Shown here one piece after another: positions 1 through 10,982 of a stretch of DNA of 64,000 nucleotides (position 1 is the stretch's first letter; each line of letters opens with the position of its first letter). The DNA lies in NCBI GenBank assembly GCA_964017045.1, contig OZ024811.1:13111818-13175817 (forward strand), given 5' to 3'. Under the pieces are notes generated by a model. It did no database searches and was not told the DNA's origin. It worked only from the letters and a program-made list of their open reading frames with translations. Position numbers and translations under genes: made by a program. The DNA is from Omphiscola glabra. Lineage: Eukaryota > Mollusca > Gastropoda > Lymnaeidae.

Positions 1-640
1 AGCAGAACCGCTCGCCTTTTACAGCAAAGCTTTCATTGCTATCAGTCACACAGACAGAACCGCTAACTCGGTGAAAACATCGGCCAACTTGTACAACACA
101 GAGGACTTTACCTGTTGAACATATCTACTAACTCCGAAAATCTCGACCAAGTAAAAACGTATAAAGTTTAAAAAAACAAAAACAAACAAACAAACAAGCA
201 ATAAATACATTTAAAGACAAACACTCCAGGCGGGCGCAGCCGCGCACAGCTTGTCGGCCAGTGTGAAATGGAAAGTGGCCCCGGGAAGCAGGCAAATTTA
301 TCCCGTTGTAGCCAAGATAAATGCTTTGTTGTATCTATCTATTTGACAAGTTTATTGGCCGCATGGTGAAATGGGCCGCCGAGGGGGAGAAAAGTTTATC
401 TCAGCGCTAAGCAGTCTGTCAGCCACTCCAGGGTTGTCTGCACCCCCCCCCCTCCTCCTCGTCCCCCAAAATGGGATGGACATTTACAACTTGAAAAAGA
501 AAAACAAAAGTTTGAAATGCTGGACATAGGAGACTTTTGGTCTATGAGAGCTATTTGAGAACCGCTGGATTGATTATTTTATTAAATGATTATTACAATC
601 ATGCACCTCTGATTAATAAATAGTGAACATTTCAATCCAG
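1..640. other. unique non-coding sequence with a GATA-motif-rich island
   Basis: No tandem repeat and no convincing open frame. The stretch 230-440 is GC-richer than its surroundings and carries several GATA-type motifs (TTTATCCC near 298, AAGATAAA near 315, TTTATCTC near 395) and a Sox-like CTTTGTT. This resembles a regulatory element, but conservation cannot be judged from one sequence. At 549-567 there is TTTGAGAACCGCTGG, the reverse complement of a hAT-type terminal motif, with no partner nearby. A C-run interrupts at about 440-450. Confidence 0.4.
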
Positions 641-725
641 TTTTCAATTACGGACTACGACTACACCCATGCAAACCCCCCCCCCCCACAAAAAAAGAAA
701 GAAAAACAACATACAAAATGAAAAA

Positions 726-834
726 AACCCAAACAACAAACCCAAACAACAAACCCAAACAACAAACCCAAACAACAAACCCAAACAACAAACCCAAACA
801 ACAAACCCAAACAACAAACCCAAACAACAAACCT
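726..834. repeat. 13-bp tandem repeat, about 8 copies
   Basis: The unit is CCCAAACAACAAA. It contains no stop in the forward frames, so it produces the Thr/Gln/Asn/Lys-rich open frame from 718 to 1125, which I regard as a repeat artefact. The array grades directly into the 129-bp duplication that follows. Confidence 0.9.
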
Positions 835-1092
835 AAACAGCAAGCACAAACGACAAACACAAGCAACAAACTCAAATTACAAACCCAAACAACAAACCCA
901 AACAAAAAAACCAAACATCAGACCCAAACAACAAACCCAAAAAACAAACACAAACAAAAACACAAACAGCAAGCACAAACGACAAACACAAGCAACAAAC
1001 TCAAATTACAAACCCAAACAACAAACCCAAACAAAAAAACCAAACATCAGACCCAAACAACAAACCCAAAAAACAAACACAAACAAAAACAC
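835..1092. repeat. 129-bp perfect or near-perfect tandem duplication
   Basis: The motif CAAGCACAAACG occurs at 841 and again at 970, and everything between is repeated in the same order, giving two 129-bp copies. Each copy is built from degenerate versions of the 13-bp unit to its left, so a diverged stretch of the older array was duplicated recently as a block. Because 129 is 3 x 43 the open frame is kept, but the product is low-complexity (QTQTTNPN type) and is unlikely to be a gene. Confidence 0.85.
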
Positions 1093-2848
1093 AAACAAAA
1101 AACACAAACAAACAAAAACCCCTAACAACAAACACAAATTTAAAAAAAAAAAAACAACACATAATCATCTTAAAGTAGTACGTTTGCTATATCATTGAAA
1201 CCGCTTTGAATATTAGCAATACCAGTTTTGAAATGTATGGTTTTCAGGTGGACAGTGATGATCGCTTTCATTTTAAAATGTGTTTTTTTTTGTTTTTTTC
1301 AATGTTGGTTTGGACACGACGTTTTTACAATTTATTTTAATTTCAATCGACGCCATCTCACTGCACTGTACTGAAGAAAAAAAATATATATATATATATA
1401 TTGCAATAATTGCATTCGTATGAGCCATGCGCCATTTGTACATCTGGACATTGCATTTTGACAGATCCTTTATTGACGACGAACCTTGCCATATTTAAAT
1501 AGTAATCATAAATAATTATAATATTATTTTTCGGAAGGTTTTATTGTGGTTGGAAATTGTAACTTAAATGATTCCTATAGATATAATTGATGGGTCTTTT
1601 TTGTTTTTTCTTCTTTTTTTTCATCTTTTTTTTTCTTTTTTTTTTTTCATTTTTTTTTTTTTTCATCTTTTCTTTTTTATTATTTTTTTTCTTCTTTTTT
1701 TTATGGAAAAGTTGCATATTTAAAATAAAAAAAAAAAAATTCGATCACATTTTTTATTTAGAGCAAACCCTAAATCAATGTAAAATTTAAAAAAAAAATA
1801 ATTAATAGTTCATTTTTATAACATAAGGAGTGTTTAAAAAAAAACAAAAATAAAAACAAAGAAAACAGCTGACAGCGATGTCTCCCCTGTGGTCTTTTGT
1901 GCGTGCATGACACCGGTAAGACGTGTCTGATAAATTTAGAGACGCGTGCCCACATTTCTTTCTCTAATATATATATATATATACTTGATGAAATCTATAC
2001 TATGTTATGGCTTAGACGCTTTTAACACCTCGGTATCGATCGTCATGCCTACAGCGAAGATGACCCAGGCGAGCCGCACTAAGGTCAACTGTCTTTCTTA
2101 ACACATTGTCCTTTAGTTGTTGGTTTGTGTGTGTGTGTGTGAGTGTGTTGTGGTGGGTGGGGGGAGGGGCGCGGACGACACTTTGATATGAACCTTGCTT
2201 TCATCAGATTGGAAATGTTGGCAAACGTTGTGTTAAAACAAAAATATTAAGAACTATCTTGATTTATAACAATACTCAACAAGACATCACCATTTCGTCT
2301 TTCCTCAATCGCTTACGTCAGCGACAAAAACAACAAAACCAACATCATTTTGAGAACCTCTGGATCCTAGCAAGACTTTGAAAGCCATCGCCATTTGACT
2401 AGGCGAGTACCGCGATAGCAGCCCCCCCCCCCCAACCAACCCCGAGTGCCGGCCGTGAAGAAGATCCTGCCGGAGCCGGGCCTGGAGGTGGGGGGGGGGG
2501 CTACAAAAGGCTGCCGTTGACCTGGATGTGGTGGTTGACAGGGGCAGTTGGGAGACTTGCTGTTGTCGGTTGCGTCAGCTTATCGACCGCATGTCGCCCT
2601 AGTCGAATTAGGTCAGTGTCGGGAGTTAAAATAATGGCATGCTCGTCACTGACGAGTATGGAGGGGGGGTGTATGCACGTGCTGTCGGGGTGGGGGGGGG
2701 GTGGGGGGAGGGGGTACTATAAGATGAACACAAAAATGAGAGGGTTGTGTGTGGGGGGGGGGTCTGCACTGAGATAAATAGAAGGGGGGTGTTTCTGAAG
2801 GTTAGTGTGCTCTAAAGAAGATTTGGATAGTGAAATGGTGATTTTTAA
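1093..2848. other. AT-rich non-coding sequence with simple repeats
   Basis: Contains a (TA)n run near 1384-1401, a T-rich (TTTTTC)n tract at 1594-1705, a second (AT)n at 1968-1982, a (TG)n at 2127-2150, and G-rich stretches at 2485-2500 and 2660-2765. At 2351 TTTGAGAACCTCTGGATCC is a second, degenerate hAT-like end. No supported gene. Confidence 0.6.
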
Positions 2849-3266
2849 TGTGTGGGTGGGAACATCCTATCGTGTGGGTTTGACCATTTTATTGTGTGGG
2901 TTTGACCATCTTATTGTGTGGTTCTTATCAACTTAATGTGTGGGTTTCACCTCCTAATTGTGCGGGTTTTACCATGCTCATGTTTTGGTTCGACCATCTT
3001 ATTGTGTGGTTCTTATCAACTTAATGTGTGGGTTTCACCTCCTAATTGTGCGGGTTTTACCATGCTCATGTTTTGGTTCGACGATCTTATTGTGTGGTTC
3101 TTATCAACTTAATATGTGGGTTTCACCTCCTAATTGTGCGGGTTTTACCATGCTCATGTTTTGGTTTGACCATCTTATTGTGTGGTTCTTATCAACTTAA
3201 TGTGTGGGTTTCACCTCCTAATTGTGCGGGTTTTACCATGCTCATGTTTTGGTTCGACCATCTTAG
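2849..3266. repeat. 22-bp minisatellite organised as an 88-bp higher-order repeat
   Basis: The array is 19 monomers of 22 bp. The first three (2849-2914) are simple monomers; from 2915 four distinct monomers form an 88-bp tetramer repeated four times (2915, 3003, 3091, 3179). The tetramer's monomers begin TGTGTGGTTC, TGTGTGGGTT, TGTGCGGGTT and TGTTTTGGTT. GTTCTTATCA recurs at 2921, 3009, 3097 and 3185, exactly 88 bp apart. 88 is not a multiple of 3, so all three forward frames are partly open and none is a credible gene. Confidence 0.93.
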
Positions 3267-3960
3267 AGTGTTTTCTTTTAAAATAAAGTTTTGCAAAATT
3301 TAATATTGCTTTTAGTTAATATTGTACTTTTCGTTACCCCTCCCCCGCAACCCCCCCCCCCCCCCCCCAACTCACGACTCCACGTTCACAACTCCTGAAG
3401 CCTTACATCAGAACAAATTAGCGTCACATCTCCGGTTACATTACGCCATGTTAAAAATGATATTCTTCGCATGTCTTCCAACAGAGGGCTGCTTGGGGGG
3501 GGGGGGGGGGGGGAGAATTCATGTCGTAGTAACCACATGCGTGAGTCCGGCGTGTGAGGTAAGCGGATTACTTCAACCTGCTGTCAGGGAGGTACACGGA
3601 AATACTATGAGCCCTCGTCACGTCGACCACACCGATGCCTTTTTTTTTTTTTTTTTTTTTTGATGTGACTCGTGTTGATGTCATCGCGTCACTGCCTTGC
3701 CGTACGGTTTAACCGTAAAACGTGTAGGCGATTCCGATGTTGTATTGTACACTGGTGGCACTGTCGTAGTGTACTATAAGCAGTCAGGACATCCGTAGGA
3801 CGTATAGGAAACAAATACGCTGAGGACATCCGATGGTGCTTGTCGTCTCTAAGACCGAAAGACGCCCACGCAGTGTAACTCTTTTTAGACATGCTTTTCT
3901 TAAAACATGGCTGCTACCAATGGATTTCAGCACACACACATGTAACAATACATATATACT
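3267..3960. other. unique sequence with long C, G and T homopolymers
   Basis: Carries a C-run at about 3351-3369, a G-run at about 3496-3513 and a T-run at about 3641-3661. Nothing in the six frames looks coding. Confidence 0.5.
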
Positions 3961-4020
3961 AGGGCTGCTAAATTTAACGATTAATTAATCGATTAATCGT
4001 CACAATTTTTTAACGATACG
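3960..4020 (+). mobile_element. possible DNA-transposon terminus (AGGGCTGC plus ATTAATCG palindromes)
   Basis: AGGGCTGCTAAATTTAACG is followed by overlapping TTAATTAATCGATTAATCG. Ends of this style (GGGCTG followed by ATTAATCG runs) are common in animal DNA-transposon relics. I did not find the inverted partner, so this is a solo end at best. Confidence 0.3.
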
Positions 4021-4040
4021 AACCAAGAACATATATACGA

Positions 4041-4390
4041 ATGTTATGAACTGGTTTTGAGAGCGCTGTAGGTGTTGGGTGGGGAACAGTGGTTGGTCAT
4101 GAGTTGGGTGAATAGTTGTGTGACGGCCAGTCGTGATTGGCCCGGTTGTGCGAAGGTGAATAGACAAGTACACGTGCAGTGTTTAAATGCCTGGTAGACA
4201 CGGGGTGCGAGAAGTTCTATTACGCGTGTCCGTGTAGGTCAAGCTGTGTTGAACAGTTGTGTTAGTTATCGTTGTGGTTCAAGTCCTGGTTTTTCAGTAG
4301 TAGGAGTGTGTCGAGATGATGTTGTGATCGTGTGTATACAAAAAAAAAACATTTAAAAAAAAATAAAAAAAATTAAACAATTCTATTTCA
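4041..4390 (+). mobile_element. possible LTR fragment (unconfirmed)
   Basis: The stretch starts TGTTATGAAC, an LTR-like start. It contains ATTGGCCCGG, a TTTAAATG about 165 bp in that could act as a TATA-like element, then a GC-rich segment and A-rich AATAAA-like signals near 4360. I could not find a matching end or target duplication, so the call rests on general look only. Confidence 0.25.
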
Positions 4391-6039
4391 ACATGGTGTG
4401 CATTGTTTATTGTCGAAATCAAGCGTGGACGAAAGCATGCACGATACAAAGTTGCTCCCTAGAAATTTCGAGCTTCTCAAACTGTCCGTTCAGTACACGC
4501 AAAGCACCGTAGGAGTTTGCTACACGGCGAACCAATACGGGTAAGAACATTTGCTACAGCAACGTATGCTGCATACGCTTAATTCGTGACTTAAAATATG
4601 GCCGAAATCAGCTCAGATGGCATTTGCTGTAGGTTTATAATGTGATAATCATGATGTAGAAGGTTATCTGAGTCGGGTTCATCGACCTCTCGTTACATCA
4701 GCGCCTCCCGAGATCGGAACACCGGAAGTTCAAATTTTCATCACGTTTAAGGAGTTCCAAATTTTTTTTTATTTTAAGCGCACGAACAATTTTAATACCA
4801 TGATCTCACCAAGACGGTCGTAACCCACCACACACCCACACATCCACCCCCGTACACCCCCAGCCCACTCCGCCCTCGACACTCGAGGTGTCCCGCGCTG
4901 CGTGTTTGAAGTTGCATGTCTGTGCGCACATCTGTCACGCATGTCGTCACATCACTTCAGCAAACTGCTGTGGCCATCCACTTTAAAAGCATGGGGCTGT
5001 CAGAAGTGTGATATGGGGTTGGAGGGGAGGGGATGGAGAGAGAGAGAGAGCTGTTGCCGCTGCACAGGGCGCTTAACTCGGGTGACGGGAGATTGGGGCG
5101 CGTAACTTCGGTGGAGGAAGATGGGGCGCTCAGCGCTGGTCAGTACAGGTTTATACCATCTCAAACTGGCTTTTTCGTGCATGCTCTTTGTTTGGTTTGT
5201 TTTTACTTTAAAACAATACATAATTAAATCACCAACTACAATACATACCAACTATTGCTTAAAACACACAGCCCGACAGTTATAACCCCATGGCAGAGTC
5301 TCGTAGTGCAACACCTACATTGAACTGTACGATATATACATACAGATTTGTTGCCTTCGAGAATTGTGTTCAGTCGTATCAAGCGCGCTGTTCTATAAAA
5401 AAATGCAAGGCTTTCAAATATACAAAGTAAAGAAAGGTTCTCACGATTTCTAATCAATGGTCTACGAGTTGCCAGTGAAAATGACTCCAATTCACCCTGG
5501 ACAAAAAACGGAATTGGAGCTACAGCATAATACAATAAAAAAAACCTCCAATCTTATCTAATATATAACACTTTTCTTGTAGTAGCATGTTGCATCTCTG
5601 AGGCCATTATCACCCTTTACCACATTACCAACTCTGCAACCCCCCCCCCACCTCTAGAGCTCTGACCATCAATCACCAACGATAACCAGAAACACCAACT
5701 CTGACCTCCCTTACCACCCATCATTCCAATCACCAATCCTGCCCCCCAATCACCAACTCCGCCTCACCATCACCATCTCTGATTTTCCCCACGCCCTACC
5801 CAGTTTCAACACTTACAACTATCCCAAATACACCACCCTAACCTCAACTATATATACACAAACTCTGTCTACATTTTTTTTTCTTGAGTTCAATTATTCA
5901 CCACCGAGACATAAAGCAAATAGATCTATTTCACTGTTCTTCTCGTGTTTTTTGTGGTTTTTTTGTGTTTTCTTCTTGGTAAACCTACTTCCTACGAGCT
6001 CCCCCCCCCACCCCCCCCCCCCCGAAATTCTGAACGCAT
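4391..6039. other. unique AT-rich sequence, no gene found
   Basis: Mostly complex sequence without repeats. 5560-5860 is C/A-rich with loose CACCAACTCTG-like repetitions. Short open frames at 4902-5105 and 5236-5535 have no splice context or coding bias and look random. Confidence 0.5.
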
Positions 6040-6165
6040 AGTTACATATCATATATGCATGCATGTATTTCTTGACTTATGAGTTACATATCATATATGC
6101 ATGCCTGCATTTCTTGACCTATGAGTTACATATCATATATGCATGCATGTATTTCTTGACCTATG
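6040..6165. repeat. 42-bp tandem repeat, 3 copies
   Basis: Copies start at 6040, 6082 and 6124, each with AGTTACATATCATATATGCA. They differ at two or three sites only. The unit holds the palindromic ATATATGCATGCAT, so each copy can extrude a small hairpin. Confidence 0.92.
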
Positions 6166-7400
6166 ATGATATTATCATTTGCTATTTGCAACTTTACGCA
6201 ATAGCGTCTCAACATCTAAATTGTAGCAAGGAATCAACCTTCATAGAAAATAAAACTAACACTAGTCATCACATCAATGCACCCGACGACGGGGGGGGGG
6301 GGCGCCTTTGGGGGGGGGGGGGCTGAGAAGAGCTTTGCAGCGTCTGGAGGGAGGGGTGAGAATGGACAGCTTTCTATTTTTCTTGTATTTGGACTGATCA
6401 AAGTATGCACATTTCGGGGAGACAACCAGAGACCTTTAGGTCGACAGAGTAGCATCCCCTTGTCAAAATGGCGACGTCAGGGTGTTGAAAAAGAAAAAAA
6501 AAGAAGAAGAAGAAGAAAAGAGCTTTTGTTTATTTTTGCGAACCATCGCTCCAAAAATAAAATAAAGACGGCGCGTAATATCGAAGTGCACAGCTAGTAC
6601 CGATACTATGCCCAAATTGTATTACTCTAGAAACCTTGACTTTGCTGTCTTGTTGTGCCAAAGTAAGAAACACCATACAAAGATTTGGAAGAAAAGAAAA
6701 ATTCCAATGATTAGGAATGTTTTTAATGGTTAAGATATCGATAATAGTATTTCCAAAACTAGGCTAAAATGTATCGATCTGTACATGAAATTTTAGTTTT
6801 TAATTAATTTATTTTTTAAATAAGTTTGATGAGTTTTTTTAATAAAAAAAATTATAAATACATTTTTTAAAAAGTCGTGCTGTGATGCAAGTATCGATGC
6901 TCAAATCTTTCTATTCACGGTATCGCTAATCTGAGAGGTGCATGCGTTGGTCTCTTCCCAGACAGCACGTCAGTTTTTTTTTGTTTTTTTTTTGTTTTTG
7001 GTGCAACGTTCTGAAGTAGCTTGTCATGCAATCTTGCAAATTGGGCGGTACTGTCAGATTTGTCAAGGCAATACCCCCCCCCCCCCCGCACCAACACCCC
7101 AACCCAAACGCACAAACGAACCACATCACTCGCAACCCCCCCCCCCCAGCCAACCCCCAGCTTATCCTCCTCTATGTCCCCTCGATTTGTCTGGAATTGT
7201 GTTGTCAAACATATTACTCGTGATATTTTAGAGCGCTTTCTTTAGTTTCTCCCAATGTATTTTGGCGCCAAGCTCGACGCTGTATGTGTCGTCTGTTGTA
7301 AGTAATATCAGAGACGAGGTCCTTCCATTGCCATGGACTGAAGCTGAATTAAGGCGCCGTCTTCTCCACATACAAAAGTAAAAAATACACATATTTTGCA
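6166..7400. other. unique sequence with G-runs and recurring TATCGAT motifs
   Basis: Two G-runs sit at 6291-6302 and 6310-6322, and C-runs near 7075 and 7137. Between 6600 and 6930 variants of GTATCGAT occur several times in an AT-rich block, which may be an old transposon relic. Pro-rich frames across 7021-7231 come from the C-runs. Confidence 0.4.
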
Positions 7401-7424
7401 TTTTAAAATGAGCTTAATGGTCTG

Positions 7425-7578
7425 GTACCCGCAACCGCTGATTAGCAGCGGGGAGGCCTTCGGCCTCGGTTCGGCTGTAACGGTTACGAAGCGCCGGATC
7501 GGGGTTGGGGACGCCGCTCTTCGTGAGTGGTCGGCCAAGAGCCTCGTGCTCAGTGCCGCTTCAGCACATGTCCTTTAC
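7425..7578. other. GC-rich island with perfect hairpins next to a MITE
   Basis: A 150-bp GC-rich insert sits in AT-rich surroundings. It contains the hairpin CCGCTG-ATTAG-CAGCGG (about 7437-7453) and the perfect hairpin GAGGCC-TTC-GGCCTC (about 7456-7470). A forward frame (7396-7629) runs through it, but has no recognisable domain and continues into the MITE at 7579. It may be part of a larger transposon or a structured RNA-like sequence. Confidence 0.4.
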
Positions 7579-7803
7579 GGTACCCGGGTGCGAATGACGG
7601 CGCTGCGTGTCCGGGTCCATTTTGACTAATGCTATTGGGATGTCATTTGTAGTAGCTTATTTTAGTCAAACCTAAGAATTCAGTATACAGACATATGGTA
7701 CATTCAATTATCTTTCATTTGATACCTCATTTGGTCTTACAAACGCAACAATACTATTTTAAATCGTTTTTAATCCCTCTCACTTCTGGTACCCGGGTAC
7801 CTA
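7579..7803 (+). mobile_element. MITE copy with palindromic GTACCCGGGTAC core (copy 1)
   Basis: The left end carries GTACCCGGGTGC at 7580 and the right end the perfect palindrome GTACCCGGGTAC at 7789-7800. Interior segments match the element at 40323-40564: GCTGCGTGTCCGGGTCC, ATGCTATT-GGATGTCATTTGT and ATTTGGTCTTACAAAC occur in the same order in both. After the right end it reads ATAGGTGCAGCC, shared with the copy near 63880. No transposase is encoded. The TA-flanked copy at 40.3 kb suggests a Tc1/mariner-type mover, which is inference. Confidence 0.75.
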
Positions 7804-7938
7804 TAGGTGCAGCCTTTATATTATCTACGCGGTAGGAGTAGCCAGTGAAAGTTCCACCTGATGGTGGGTCAAGTTTTTTTTTGGTTCCCCGTCCTCCTCC
7901 TTCAAGGGGAAAAAAAAAAGATCCCCAGGTAGCCGAAA

Positions 7939-9426
7939 ATGCCGCCATTCAATGTAAGGTAGAAAGTGCCGCCACTCAATGTAAGGAAGAAAGTGCCGCC
8001 ATTCAATGTAAGGAAGAAAGTGCCGCCACTCAATGTAAGGAAGAAAGTTCCGTCACTCAATGTGAGGAAGAAAGTGCCGCCACTCGATATAAGGAAGAAA
8101 GTGCCGCCACTCAATGACAGGAAGAAAGTGCCGCCACTCAATGTGAGGAAGAAAGTGCCGCCACTCAATATGAAGAAGAAAGTGCCGCCACTCAATATAA
8201 GGAAGAAAGTGCCGCCACTCAATATGAGGAAGAAAGTGCCGCACTCAGTATGATGAGAAAGTGCCGCCACTCAATGTGAGGTAGAATGTGCCGCCACTTA
8301 ATATGAGGAAGAAAGTGCCGCCACTCAATATGAGGAAGAAAGTGCCGCCACTCAATGTAAGGAAGAAAGTGCAGCCACTCAATGTGAGGAAGAAAGTGCC
8401 GCCACTCAATGTAAGGAAGAACGTGTCGCAACTCCATGTAAGGAAGAAAGTGCCGCCACTCAATGTAAGGAAGAAAGTGCCGCCACTCAATGTAAGAAAG
8501 AAAGTGCCGCCACTCAATGTAAGGAAGGAAGTGCCGCCACTCAATGTGAGGAAGAAAGTTCCGCCATACAATATGAGGAAGAAAGTGCCGCCACTCAATG
8601 TGAGGAAGAAAGTGCCGCCACTCAATGTAAGGAAGAAAGTGCCGCCACTCAATGTAAGGAAGAAAGTGCCGCCACTCAATGTAAGGAAGAAAGTGCCGCC
8701 ACTCAATGTGAGGAAGAAAGTGCCGCCATTCAATGTAAGGAAGAAAGTGCCGCCACTCGTTATGAGGAAGAAAGTGCCGCCACTCAATGTAAGGAAGAAA
8801 GTGCCGCCACTCAATGTGAGAAAGAAAGTGCCGCCACTCAATATGAGGAAGAAAGTGCCGCCACTCAATGTAAGAAAGAAAGTGCCGCCACTCAATGTAA
8901 GGAAGAAAGTGCCGCCACTCCATGTAAGGAAGAAAGTGCCGCCACTCAATGTAAGGAAGAAAGTGCCGCCACTCCATGTAAGGAAGAAAGTGCCGCCACT
9001 CAATGTAAGGAAGAAAGTGCCGCCACTCCATGTAAGGAAGAAAGTGCCGCCAAACAATGTAAGGAAGAAAGTGCCGCCACTCAATGTAAGAAAGAAAGTG
9101 CCGCCACTCTATGTAAGGAAGGAAGTGCCGCCACTCAATATGAGGAAGAAAGTGCCGCCACTCAATGTGAGGAACAAAGTGCCGCCACTCAATGTAAGGA
9201 AGAAAGTGCCGCCACTCAATGTAAGGAAGAAAGTGCCGCCACTCAATATGAGGAAGAAAGTGCCGCCACTCAATATGAGTAAGAAAGTGCCGCCACTCAA
9301 CATGATGAAGAAAGTGCCGCCACTCAATATGAGGAGAAAGTGCCGCCACTCAATGTAAGGAAGAAAGTGGCGCCACTCAATATGAGGAAGAAAGTGCCGC
9401 CACTCAATGTAAGTAAGAAAGTGCCG
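7939..9426. repeat. 27-bp minisatellite, about 55 copies
   Basis: The unit is built on GTGCCGCCACTCAATGTAAG followed by GAAGAAA. 27 is a multiple of 3 and the unit lacks stops in several frames, so long frames run on both strands (for example 8219-9349 minus with EWRHFLPYI repeats, 8288-9358 plus with VPPLNVRKK repeats). Frame-breaking short units occur near 8244-8260 and 9335. The main variable positions are GTAAG/GTGAG/ATGAG after CAAT and C/T changes in CACTC. I consider it non-coding: several frames are equally clean, and no initiation or splice context is seen. Confidence 0.95.
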
Positions 9427-9555
9427 TTGATGGTGCGCCGCGCCAAGAGCACCCCATTCCTACGTCACTGTAGCTTCGGCTTCACTAACTTCTGCTGGAC
9501 TTGAAAATATTTTTAAGCCCCAATTGCCAGCCCAACCTCAACTATTCCTACCACC

Positions 9556-10426
9556 TCTCTATCCCTCCCAGCACTCTACCCCTCCCAGCACTCTACCCCT
9601 CCCATCACTCTACCCCTCCCAGCACTCTATCCCTCCAACCACTCTACCACTCCCACCACTCTACCACTCCCATCACTCTACCCCTCCCAGCACTCTACCC
9701 CTCCAAGCACTCTACCCCTCCCAGCACTCTACCCCCCATCACTCTACCCCTCCCAGCAATCTACCCCTCCCATTACTCTACCACTCCCATCACTCTACCA
9801 CTCCCAGCACTCTACCCCTCCCATTACTCTACCACTCCCATCACTCTACCACTCCCAGCACTCTACCCCTCCCAGCACTCTACCCTTCCCAGCACTCTAC
9901 CCCTCCCAGCACTCTACCCCTCCCAGCACTCTACCCCTCCCAGCACTCTACCCCTCCCATCACTCTACCACCCCCATCACTGCACCTCCCAGCACTCCAC
10001 CCCTCCCAGCACTCTACCCCTCCCAGCACTCTACCACTCCCATCACTCTACCCCTCCCAGCACTCTACCCCTCCAAGCACTCTACCCCTCCCATCACTCT
10101 ACCAACCCCATCACTCTGCACCTCCCAGCACTCTACCCCTCCCAGCACTCTACCACTCCCATCACTCTACCCCTCCCAGCACTCTACCCCTCCCAGCACT
10201 CTACCCCTCCCATCACTCTACCACTCCCATCACTCTACCCCTCCCAGCACTCTACCCCTCCCAGCACTCTACCCCTCCCATCACTCTACCACTCCCATCA
10301 CTCTACCCCTCCCAGCACTCTACACATCCCAGCACTCTACCCCTCCCATCACTCTACCACCCCCATCACTCTACCCCTCCCAGCACTCTACCCCTCCCAG
10401 CACTCCACCCCTCCCAGCACACTCAG
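9556..10426. repeat. 17-bp minisatellite, about 50 copies
   Basis: The unit is CCCCTCCCAGCACTCTA with a common variant CCATCACTCTACCACT. 17 is not a multiple of 3, so overlapping forward frames are open together (9501-10460, 9524-10438), giving a 17-residue period such as ALYPSQHSTPPSTLPLP in more than one frame. This is a signature of repeat DNA rather than of a gene. The strand is almost free of G apart from the CAG in each unit. Confidence 0.95.
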
Positions 10427-10982
10427 CTCAAAGTCTGATCACTGCTTGTTTTGTCTCTAAATTCTCACTTTTTACCAAATGATTAATCCCCCCGTCCCAT
10501 CCCCGCTATCATTTGAGCGCTAAAATGACAGTTTGACAGACGCACGGACACACTGATGGACAGATTTAACCCTCCAGCCACCGACCTTGCACACTTTGAT
10601 TGGCGGTTGCAGCCACGGATTGACAGACGGAAAGAAAGACAAACAAAATGAAAGGAGACTGGAGTAAAATTTAAAATAATATGAAAAAAAAAAAAAGAAA
10701 GAAAGAAGAAAAAAATTCTCATGATTAAGAACAAATTTGGGTCCTGCTGAAGGAATCACGGTACGGGGTTATCCCATAGGGCCCTCAAGCTCCGGGAGTG
10801 AGATCCACGGGAGCTGACGTAAGCTCAAGTGGTCGATGAAGATGTGGGGAGGGAGAGTGGGGGGTGGGAGGTTGCAGTTAGGGCCTTGCAAGATTTGCAA
10901 AATATCAAATCATTGCCGGCGATGCAACGGTAATTTGGCATAGGATAAAAGACACGTCCTTGATGTGTGCTATAACAATGCG
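10427..10982. other. unique spacer between minisatellites
   Basis: Contains a short purine-rich A/G tract at 10684-10715 and a G-rich stretch at 10843-10870. No supported gene. Confidence 0.5.

Noticed and set aside
8219..9349. 376-codon minus-strand open frame (EWRHFLPYI repeats)
   Set aside because: It is one of several equally clean frames through the 27-bp minisatellite on both strands, with no domain, splice or start context.
9501..10460. 319-codon plus-strand open frame rich in Ser, Pro and Leu
   Set aside because: The 17-bp array keeps overlapping forward frames open together, so the reading is a by-product of a stop-free unit.
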